Origin: Pseudomonadota bacterium
GTDB taxonomy: Bacteria; Pseudomonadota; Alphaproteobacteria; Sphingomonadales; Sphingomonadaceae
DNA: 9,007 nt
Assembly: GCA_023390415.1 (NCBI GenBank)
Contig: JAEWCW010000207.1
Coordinates: forward strand, 1 to 9,007
Direction: 5' to 3'
The translations under genes and the position numbers were made by a program. The notes under the pieces were generated by a model. That model saw only the letters and a list, made by a program, of their open reading frames with translations, was not told where the DNA came from and made no database searches. Position 1 is the stretch's first letter. Every line of letters starts with the position of its first letter. Shown piece by piece: positions 1 to 6,295 of the stretch.

Positions 1-81
1 CTGGGCGCGGAACAGCAATTCGGTGAAGGGCAGGTCGAAAAGCGCGGCAATCTCGTCGCGCGTCCAGTCGGTACGGATCAT
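1..81 (-). CDS. bioB: Biotin synthase BioB, N-terminal 27 codons (runs off left edge)
   Basis: Biotin synthase is a cytoplasmic radical-SAM iron-sulfur enzyme that inserts sulfur into dethiobiotin, the last step of biotin synthesis. Only the first 27 residues are in the window. They begin MIRTDWTRDEIAALFDLP and continue with TELLFRAQ, which matches the BioB N-terminus: a Trp-Thr start, a helix ending in a Leu-Phe pair, then a Leu-Leu-Phe-x-Ala-Gln segment. The radical-SAM CxxxCxxC motif lies outside the window. The ATG (complement of 79-81) overlaps the TGA of the methylmalonyl-CoA mutase gene as ATGA, and a purine-rich GGAAGAAG lies about 10 nt upstream inside the mutase gene, so translational coupling is likely. 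Its place after pccB, mce and scpA suggests that it supplies biotin to propionyl-CoA carboxylase. The assignment rests on a short N-terminus recognised from memory. Confidence 0.83.
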   Translation of the reverse strand, partial: MIRTDWTRDEIAALFDLPFTELLFRAQ

Positions 82-2219
82 TCGGCGGCTTCTTCCAGTG
101 GCGGCAAATTGTGGCCGAGGAGCTTCAGCACTTCGCCGGCGGCGTCGACCAGATTGGTGCCCGGGCCGAAGATCGCCTGGACTCCGGCCTCGCGCAGGAA
201 GGCGTAATCCTGGCTCGGGATGACCCCGCCGGCGATCACCTTGATGTCGCCGCGGCCGGCGTCGCGCAGGTGGTTGATCAGCTCGGGGATCAGGGTCTTG
301 TGGCCGGCGGCGAGGCTGGAGGCGCCGACCACGTCGACGTCGCTCGCGATCGCCAGCTCGGCGGCTTCCTTGGGCGTCTGGAAGAGCGGGCCGGGCACCA
401 CCTCGAAGCCGAGATCGCCGAAGGCCGAGGCAACGAGATTGGCGCCGCGGTCGTGCCCGTCCTGGCCCATCTTGGCGACGAGCATCCGCGGCTTGCGGCC
501 CTTCTGGCGCCCGATCGTGACAACTCCGTCGGCGAGCCGATCCCAGCGCGGATCGTCCTGATAGGCGCCGCCATAGATTCCGGAGACGGGCTGGGGGACG
601 GTGTCGTAGCGGCCGAACACGTCTTCGAGCGCTTGGCTGATCTCGCCCAAAGTGGCGCGGGCGCGGGCCGCCTCGATCGAAAGAGCGAGCAGGTTCGCGC
701 CGCCCTTGGCGCCGTCGCGCAGCACATCGAGCGCGGCGCGGGTGCGGGCTTCGTCGCGGCCGACCTTCAGCTTCTCGAGCCGCGCGATCTGGCCGGCGCG
801 GACCGCCTGGTTGTCGACCTCGAGGATGTCGAGCTCGCGCGCATCCTCGCTGCGGTAGCGGTTGACCCCGACGATCACGTCCTCGCCGCGGTCGACCCGG
901 GCGGCGCGCGCTGCGGCGGCCTCCTCGATCCGGCGCTTGGGCATGCCTTCGGCAACCGCGGCGGTCATCCCGCCCATCGCCTCCACTTCCTCGATCAGCG
1001 CCCAGGCCTTGTCGGCCAGCGCGTTAGTCAGCGCCTCGATATAATAAGACCCGCCGAGCGGATCGGCGACGTTGGTGATCCCGGTCTCCTCGGCGATGAC
1101 GAGCTGGGTGTTGCGCGCGATCCGGGCCGAGAAATCGGTCGGAAGCGCGATCGCCTCGTCGAAGCTGTTGGTGTGGAGCGACTGGGTGCCGCCGAGCACA
1201 GCGGCCATCGCCTCGATCGTCGTGCGGACGATATTGTTGTACGGATCCTGCTCGGTGAGGCTGACGCCGCTGGTTTGGCAGTGGGTGCGCAGCATCTTCG
1301 ATTTCGGGCTCTTCGCCTCGAATCCGTCCATGATCCGGTGCCACAGCATGCGCGCCGCGCGGAGCTTCGCGACCTCCATGAAGAAGTTCATGCCGATCGC
1401 GAAGAAGAAGCTGAGGCGCGGCGCGAAGGCGTCGACGTCGAGGCCCTGGGCGCGCGCGGCGCGGACATATTCCATGCCGTCGGCGAGGGTGAAGGCGAGC
1501 TCCTGCACCGCCGTCGCGCCGGCCTCCTGCATGTGGTAGCCGCTGATCGAGATCGAGTTGAACTTCGGCATGTTCGCCGACGTGTAGGCGATGATGTCCG
1601 CGACGATCCGCATCGAGGGCTCGGGCGGATAGATGTAGGTGTTGCGGACCGCGAACTCCTTCAAAATGTCGTTCTGAATCGTGCCAGCGAGCTTGTCCTG
1701 GCTGACGCCCTGCTCCTCGGCGGCGACGATATAGAAAGCGAGGACCGGAAGAACCGCGCCGTTCATCGTCATCGAGACCGACATCTCGCCGAGCGGAATG
1801 CCGTCGAACAGGATCTTCATGTCCTCGATCGTGTCGATCGCGACCCCGGCCTTGCCGACGTCGCCGACGACCCGCGGATGGTCGCTGTCATAGCCGCGAT
1901 GGGTGGCGAGATCGAAGGCGACGCTGAGACCTTTCTGCCCCGCAGCGAGGTTGCGCCGGTAGAAGGCGTTGGATTCCTCGGCGGTCGAGAAGCCCGCATA
2001 TTGGCGGATCGTCCACGGCCGGCCGGTATACATGGAGGCATAGGGGCCGCGGGTGAACGGCGCGAAGCCGGGGAGGCCGGGGTCGAGCTCGGCGACGTCC
2101 TCGGCGGTGTAGAGCGGCTTCACCGCGATCCCCTCGGGCGTCTGCCAGGTCAGGTCCTTGCCCTTCACTTCCTTCGAAGCGGCGGCCTGCCAGGAGTCGA
2201 TGGTCGGTTTGTCGGTCAT
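78..2219 (-). CDS. scpA: Methylmalonyl-CoA mutase, single-chain B12-dependent
   Basis: This cytoplasmic enzyme interconverts (R)-methylmalonyl-CoA and succinyl-CoA using adenosylcobalamin, the last step of propionyl-CoA entry into the TCA cycle. The protein is 713 aa from the chosen start, the usual length for one-chain mutases. The N-terminal TIM-barrel substrate domain spans about residues 20-540. Its residues Tyr74, Arg192 and His229 align by eye with Propionibacterium MutB Tyr89, Arg207 and His244. The family signature starting RIARNTQ is at 366-372 and ends at DPLGGS (386-391). The C-terminal B12 domain, from about 577, has the D587-x-H589-x-x-G592 motif (His589 is the lower cobalt ligand), SSLAAGH (634-640) and AGGV (663-666). 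The start at 2219 (MTDKPTIDSW) is preferred over an in-frame ATG at 2243 because family members begin here; the Shine-Dalgarno (GGAA) is weak. The stop overlaps the bioB start. Upstream is an atypical 342-nt gap to mce. No MeaB-type GTPase chaperone gene is in the window. Confidence 0.97.
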   Translation of the reverse strand: MTDKPTIDSWQAAASKEVKGKDLTWQTPEGIAVKPLYTAEDVAELDPGLPGFAPFTRGPYASMYTGRPWTIRQYAGFSTAEESNAFYRRNLAAGQKGLSVAFDLATHRGYDSDHPRVVGDVGKAGVAIDTIEDMKILFDGIPLGEMSVSMTMNGAVLPVLAFYIVAAEEQGVSQDKLAGTIQNDILKEFAVRNTYIYPPEPSMRIVADIIAYTSANMPKFNSISISGYHMQEAGATAVQELAFTLADGMEYVRAARAQGLDVDAFAPRLSFFFAIGMNFFMEVAKLRAARMLWHRIMDGFEAKSPKSKMLRTHCQTSGVSLTEQDPYNNIVRTTIEAMAAVLGGTQSLHTNSFDEAIALPTDFSARIARNTQLVIAEETGITNVADPLGGSYYIEALTNALADKAWALIEEVEAMGGMTAAVAEGMPKRRIEEAAAARAARVDRGEDVIVGVNRYRSEDARELDILEVDNQAVRAGQIARLEKLKVGRDEARTRAALDVLRDGAKGGANLLALSIEAARARATLGEISQALEDVFGRYDTVPQPVSGIYGGAYQDDPRWDRLADGVVTIGRQKGRKPRMLVAKMGQDGHDRGANLVASAFGDLGFEVVPGPLFQTPKEAAELAIASDVDVVGASSLAAGHKTLIPELINHLRDAGRGDIKVIAGGVIPSQDYAFLREAGVQAIFGPGTNLVDAAGEVLKLLGHNLPPLEEAAE

Positions 2220-2333
2220 TCGGGTTCCGTATGGGCTCGGCATGTCGAGCCCTGCCTGTCGCGCTCCCTCAACCAGAAAGGCGCCGCTTCGACAAGGTCG
2301 GGGCGATGGAAAGGCGCTTTCCTACAGCGCGAT

Positions 2334-2348
2334 GTTCTGCTAATGTTC
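2334..2348. promoter_or_regulatory. Putative LexA box (GTTC-N7-GTTC)
   Basis: The plus strand reads GTTC TGCTAAT GTTC, an exact match to GTTC-N7-GTTC, the direct-repeat LexA operator known in alphaproteobacteria. It lies about 115 nt upstream of the scpA start, in non-coding DNA. The spacer ends in TAAT, so GCTAAT (2339-2344) could serve as a weak plus-strand -10 element, but no SOS gene is visible on either side. By a hand estimate (independent bases, about two-thirds G+C) fewer than 0.01 such sites are expected in a gap this size, and about 0.2 in the whole window. The sequence match is certain; function is inferred. Confidence 0.45.
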
Positions 2349-2442
2349 CGCTCGGGCTCTTTCTCATCGCGATTAGTCATGCTGAACTCGTTTGACGGTC
2401 TCGCTCCTGGGGTGCCTCGGCCTCGGCTGGTGCAAGTCCGTC

Positions 2443-2462
2443 ATCCCAGCGGAGGCTGGGAT
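2443..2462. repeat. REP-like intergenic palindrome
   Basis: ATCCCAGC-GGAG-GCTGGGAT forms a perfect 8-bp stem with a 4-nt loop. The sequence closely resembles a palindrome that I recall as dispersed in many intergenic regions of sphingomonads and related alphaproteobacteria (core CCCAGCGAAGGCTGGGA). No T-run follows on either strand, so it is not a standard intrinsic terminator. Only one intact copy is in the window, so its repeat status rests on recall. Confidence 0.45.
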
Positions 2463-2518
2463 CTCGGCGGGGTTGGCCTGAGCGAATGTGCAGGGCGCGC
2501 TGCAGGCGCGGAATCCCC

Positions 2519-2546
2519 ATGGTCAGTGCGACCATTTGTGACCATT
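2519..2546. promoter_or_regulatory. Operator-like dyad with an extra half-site downstream of mce
   Basis: ATGGTC-AGTGC-GACCAT (2519-2535) is a perfect 6-bp inverted repeat with a 5-bp spacer. A third copy follows: GACCATT occurs at 2530-2536 and again at 2540-2546, a 10-bp period or about one helical turn. Dyads of this size with a helically phased extra half-site are typical of repressor or activator sites. It starts about 300 nt upstream of the scpA start and 15 nt past the mce stop. No regulator gene is in the window, so the role is a guess; a small RNA hairpin is the alternative. Confidence 0.3.
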
Positions 2547-2561
2547 CGCGCGTGCGCCGCC

Positions 2562-2981
2562 TCAATGCGCCTCTTTCGGGCTCTCCATGATCTCGGTCAG
2601 AACGCCGCCCATGTCCTTGGGATGGATGAAGAAGATGGGGGTCCCGTGGGCGCCGATGCGCGGCTCGCCGAGGATCCGCGCGCCCTTGTCCTCGAACCAG
2701 GCCTTGGCCTCCTGGATGTCCGGCACCTCGAAGCAGACATGATGCTGCCCGCCGAGCGGATTCTTCTCCAGGAACTTCACGATCGGCGAGTCCGGCCCGA
2801 GCGGCTCGATCAGCTCGATCTGGCTGTTCGGCGTATCCACGAAGCACACCCGCACGCCCTGCGCCGGAAGGTCGAACGGCTCCCGGATCACCTCGGCGCC
2901 CATCAACTCGCGATAGGTCGCGATGCTGTCCTCGATCGAGGGGGTGGCCACGCCGACATGGTTGAGACGACCGAGCTTCAT
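2562..2981 (-). CDS. mce: Methylmalonyl-CoA epimerase
   Basis: This cytoplasmic metalloenzyme converts (S)-methylmalonyl-CoA, the product of propionyl-CoA carboxylase, to the (R) epimer used by the mutase. The 139-aa protein has two paired glyoxalase/VOC beta-alpha-beta units. The expected metal ligands are visible: His8 in LNHVGVA, Gln54 in NSQIELIEP, one of His80/His81 in GGQHHVCFEV, and Glu130 in VLTEIMES. Length and residues fit the family, and its genes on both sides belong to the same pathway. The ATG at 2981 overlaps the upstream TGA as ATGA and gives the family-typical MKLGRLNHVGVAT start. An in-frame GTG at 2990 is possible, since AAGGAAA lies immediately before it, but it is less likely. 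The 342-nt gap that follows separates it from its partner gene scpA. Confidence 0.96.
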   Translation of the reverse strand: MKLGRLNHVGVATPSIEDSIATYRELMGAEVIREPFDLPAQGVRVCFVDTPNSQIELIEPLGPDSPIVKFLEKNPLGGQHHVCFEVPDIQEAKAWFEDKGARILGEPRIGAHGTPIFFIHPKDMGGVLTEIMESPKEAH

Positions 2982-3333
2982 GGCTTCCACTTTCCTTCCG
3001 TTTCCGCCCGCACGGAGGCGATCAATTTGTCGTAGACCAGGTTCATGATCTGACGCGCCTCGGCCTCGGTGGCGAAATGAACCTCAACGCCGAGGCCGTC
3101 ATTCACTGAGGCCGCGATGTCGGTCCTGGAGCCTCGTACGTTGTTCCAGTCTCGCCATTCCTTGAGCACCTGCTGGCGCCCCTCCAGGTCCCAGCCGGCG
3201 ACGGCCGCGTCGATCGCGCGTTCGACGGTGCCCGACTCCTCAGGCCAATCCTCATGCAGGTAGCCGCCGAGGAATTGCGCGAGGTTCGGCCAGCGCTCCT
3301 GCGCCTCAAGGCTCCGCTCGCGCGACTTCCGGC

Positions 3334-3337
<4 letters not shown>
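2978..3337 (-). CDS. Small CdiI-like (contact-dependent inhibition immunity family) protein
   Basis: This is a 119-aa soluble protein with no signal peptide or membrane segment. Residues 16-31 read W-P-x-L-x-x-FLGG-Y-x-H-x-D-W, a pattern I recognise from the CdiI_2 immunity family (first helix PxLxxFLGxYxHxDW, then an acidic stretch). The matching C-terminal part is a short Gly-Leu-Gly turn (81-83) and a final amphipathic helix ending around residue 108. No CdiA, CdiB or other toxin gene is in the window. It is clamped into the propionate operon by ATGA overlaps at both ends, with pccB upstream and mce downstream. There is no good Shine-Dalgarno before its ATG, so it is probably translated by coupling from pccB. 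The role in the operon is unknown: it could be a domesticated immunity fold or a captured orphan. The fold call is from memory; the gene itself is well supported by its overlaps. Confidence 0.7.
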
Positions 3338-4866
<1,529 letters not shown>

Positions 4867-5013
4867 GATGTTCGCACCCTTTCGAGCGCCCCTTTTCCAG
4901 AGGATCGGCCGGAACGCAAATGGCGACGGTATCCCGCGCCGTTTCGGCGACGAGCGGCGGCACCGCACTGGGACGCTGACGTTATGGTCTTGTCAGGACT
5001 GAAAAAAGAGATG

Positions 5014-5031
5014 CGGGACCGCGAGGTCCCG
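5014..5031 (+). ncRNA. Stem-loop with GCGA tetraloop, upstream partner of the terminator
   Basis: CGGGACC-GCGA-GGTCCCG is a perfect 7-bp stem closed by a GNRA-type tetraloop, a fold favoured in structured RNA. It ends 5 nt before the terminator stem at 5037. The 5' arm CGGGAC (5014-5019) can also pair with GTCCCG at 5052-5057 in the right arm of the terminator, so the two states exclude each other, as in an antiterminator. On the minus strand the same stem is followed by CATCTCTTTTTT, a weaker terminator-like tail in the pccB leader direction. An sRNA or leader is inferred, not shown. Confidence 0.4.
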
Positions 5032-5036
5032 AAGAG

Positions 5037-5068
5037 CTCCGCCGGGCGCATGTCCCGGCGGAGTTTTT
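5037..5068 (+). terminator. Strong intrinsic terminator with no gene in front of it
   Basis: CTCCGCCGGG (5037-5046), a 7-nt loop, then CCCGGCGGAG (5054-5063) form a perfect 10-bp GC-rich stem followed at once by TTTTTCTT (5064-5071). This is a classic factor-independent terminator for plus-strand transcripts. The nearest gene to the left (pccB) points away, so no coding transcript ends here. It lies 128 nt before the hydrolase ATG. It either ends a small RNA starting a little to the left or acts as an attenuator in the hydrolase leader. Confidence 0.75.
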
Positions 5069-5195
5069 CTTCTCCGACAGGCGATTAACCGGGGCGGCCG
5101 CATTGTCCCTGTGCGGGACGGCGCGGAATCCATGCGCGCATCCTCTCCCGGAACGCTCTAATTGGATCGCCTGGCCCCGTTTTCCGGACAGGCAC

Positions 5196-6188
5196 ATGAG
5201 TCGCGCGCGATCGAAGACCAAGCTCCGGGCGCTGCTGCGCCGCTGGCGCTCCGCGCTCGTCGGTCCGGGCCTTCTCCTGGCCGCGGCCTCCTGCGTTCCC
5301 GCAGCTGCGCTCCAATCGAACGCGAACCGGATCCAGGCTTCGGAACCGAGCACGACCGCCGAGGCGGCACCGCTTCCGCCTGACGCGCTTGCGGGCGGCG
5401 TGCAGGCGCTGAGCGGGGAGGGCGCGATGGCCGCCAATGCGGCGCTGCCGCTCTCCGGCCTCGCAAACCCCGCCGCTGCGCCCTTCGCCCTCCATGCCGC
5501 GACCGGCCTCGACCAGCTGCGCTCGCTCGATTGCCTCGCCCAAGCCATCTATTACGAGGCGGCGTCCGAGAGCGAGGGCGGACAGCGCGCGGTCGCCCAG
5601 GTCGTGCTCAACCGGGTCCGCCATCCGTCCTGGCCGAACAGCGTCTGCGGCGTGGTCTATCAGGGGCCGATGCGCGCCGGCGGCGGCTGCCAGTTCACCT
5701 TCACCTGCGACGGGTCGCTTGCCCGGCGCCCGGGCGGACCGGCCTGGGACCAGGCGCGGCGGCTCGCTGCCGAGGCGCTCGCCGGCGCGACCTATGCGCC
5801 GGTCGGCCACTCGACCCATTATCACACCCGCATGGTCTTCCCGGCCTGGGCGCCGCGGCTCGCAAAGACCGCGGAGATCGGCGCGCACATCTTCTATCGC
5901 CTGCCCGGCCAGTGGGGCGAGCCGGGCGCCTTCACCGACCGTTATGCGGGCCGCGAGCCGCTGCCGCGCCCGTCAATGACGATGGTGCGGACCAATCCGA
6001 CGCCGCTTCCCGCCGACCTTCGGACCGCCTTCGCCCCGGCGTCGGCCTCTCGCCCGAGCGGTCCGCGCCTCGAAGTCGCCGATCTGGAGAGCGGTCCGCC
6101 GCCGTCGCAAGTCCGCGACGAATATCGCAACAGCGGCGCCTGGCGCGCCGATTCCCCGGTGCCGCCGCCAAGCCCAGCGGCGCGTTGA
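5196..6188 (+). CDS. Secreted SleB-type cell-wall hydrolase (hydrolase_2 family)
   Basis: The 330-aa protein is predicted to be exported and to cut peptidoglycan, as SleB lytic enzymes do. It has a basic N-region (MSRARSKTKLRALLRRWR) and a hydrophobic stretch at about 20-38, with possible signal-peptidase cleavage after the Ala-rich end. A Cys at 33 (LAAASC) gives a poor lipobox, so a lipoprotein is less likely. An Ala/Pro-rich linker (about 40-105) leads to the SleB domain (113-222). This domain has CLAQAIYYEA (113-122, Glu121 the likely catalytic acid), AVAQVVLNRVRHP, CQFTFTCDGS (165-174) and HSTHYHT (205-211). The C-terminal tail from 223 to 330 is Pro/Ser/Ala-rich and looks disordered. 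The ATG at 5196 is the first that gives a proper signal peptide; ACAGG precedes it closely. It is transcribed alone, with the PHO box and pstS after it. SleB proteins outside spore-formers are thought to act in wall remodelling; the substrate here is inferred. Confidence 0.88.
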   Translation: MSRARSKTKLRALLRRWRSALVGPGLLLAAASCVPAAALQSNANRIQASEPSTTAEAAPLPPDALAGGVQALSGEGAMAANAALPLSGLANPAAAPFALHAATGLDQLRSLDCLAQAIYYEAASESEGGQRAVAQVVLNRVRHPSWPNSVCGVVYQGPMRAGGGCQFTFTCDGSLARRPGGPAWDQARRLAAEALAGATYAPVGHSTHYHTRMVFPAWAPRLAKTAEIGAHIFYRLPGQWGEPGAFTDRYAGREPLPRPSMTMVRTNPTPLPADLRTAFAPASASRPSGPRLEVADLESGPPPSQVRDEYRNSGAWRADSPVPPPSPAAR

Positions 6189-6203
6189 GGCCGGCAGCGC
6201 CGG

Positions 6204-6241
6204 CTGTCACGAAAGAGTCACGCAACCGTCACAGGAGTCAC
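6204..6241 (+). promoter_or_regulatory. PHO box (PhoB binding site) upstream of pstS
   Basis: Four GTCAC cores start at 6206, 6217, 6228 and 6237. The first three are exactly 11 bp apart, in the contexts CTGTCAC, GAGTCAC and CCGTCAC; the last is 9 bp on. PHO boxes consist of 7-nt repeats of the CTGTCAT type separated by 4 nt, which is the same 11-bp period. The array lies 55-92 nt upstream of the pstS start. CTAGTG at 6253-6258 is at a plausible distance for the -10 that PhoB promoters use without a -35. Induction of pstSCA by phosphate starvation is therefore expected. Confidence 0.85.
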
Positions 6242-6285
6242 GCGGACGCCCGCTAGTGCGGCGCGGCCCGATGCCCGGGCAGCAT

Positions 6286-6290
6286 GGAGG
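6286..6290 (+). promoter_or_regulatory. Ribosome binding site that decides the pstS start (TTG)
   Basis: GGAGG lies 5 nt before an in-frame TTG at 6296. The in-frame ATG at 6284 starts just ahead of this GGAGG and has no Shine-Dalgarno of its own. Starting at TTG gives the usual lipoprotein N-terminus M-K-K-T-L-I. The site therefore favours 6296 over 6284. Confidence 0.65.
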
Positions 6291-6295
6291 CAGGT

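Larger units (their letters stand above)
2220..2561. other. 342-nt gap between mce and scpA, rich in repeats and possible operator sites
   Basis: No convincing gene lies here. The gap interrupts an operon whose other junctions overlap by 4 nt. It holds a perfect 6-bp inverted repeat GGAAAG-GCG-CTTTCC (2308-2322), a GTTC-N7-GTTC site (2334-2348), the sequence ATGCTGAACTCGTTTGAC (2379-2396) that looks like a decayed alphaproteobacterial intergenic palindrome, an intact REP-like palindrome (2443-2462), and a 17-bp dyad (2519-2535). A segment around 2286-2307 (CTTCGACAAGGTCGGGG) also resembles a common dispersed intergenic repeat. I found no clear sigma-70 promoter on the minus strand for scpA, so whether scpA has its own promoter is open. 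Confidence 0.6.
4867..5195. other. Divergent intergenic region, pccB / cell-wall hydrolase
   Basis: This 329-nt region must carry the start signals for the pcc operon (minus strand) and for the hydrolase gene (plus strand), yet I see no strong -35/-10 pair for either. TTGTCA at 4990-4995 is a good -35 match on the plus strand but has no -10 at the right distance. CATAAC (complement of about 4980-4985) is a weak minus-strand -10. The main content is the double stem-loop at 5014-5068. A third small inverted repeat, GTCCC-TGTGC-GGGAC, is at 5105-5119. The part nearest pccB (4867-4980) shows nothing else recognisable. Confidence 0.6.

Noticed and set aside
2220..2243. Longer scpA start (ATG at 2243, adding MPSPYGTR)
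   Set aside because: The extra eight residues are not family-like. The 2219 start gives the normal MTDKPTIDSW N-terminus.
111..3035. A 974-codon open frame on the plus strand, antisense to scpA and mce
   Set aside because: It mirrors strongly supported genes on the other strand, has the Arg/Asp/Gly/Val/Leu bias of an antisense frame in high-GC DNA, no recognisable domain, and crosses the non-coding gap. Long antisense frames are expected at this base composition.
4990..5012. TTGTCA as a plus-strand promoter -35
   Set aside because: The bases 15-19 nt downstream (around 5011-5018) are GC-rich with no -10 match.
5011..5088. A 25-codon frame (start MRDREVPKSS) across the double hairpin
   Set aside because: It has no convincing ribosome site (AAAAAAGAG directly before the ATG), and its sequence is dictated by the two stems and the T-run. 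A structured RNA explains the region better.
5103..5195. Extension of the hydrolase to a TTG at 5103
   Set aside because: The added 31 residues would put a non-hydrophobic stretch before the signal peptide; the ATG at 5196 gives a standard export signal.
6190..6204. GCCGGC-AGC-GCCGGC hairpin just after the hydrolase stop, considered as a terminator
   Set aside because: The stem is only 6 bp, there is no T-run, and it runs directly into the first PHO-box repeat.
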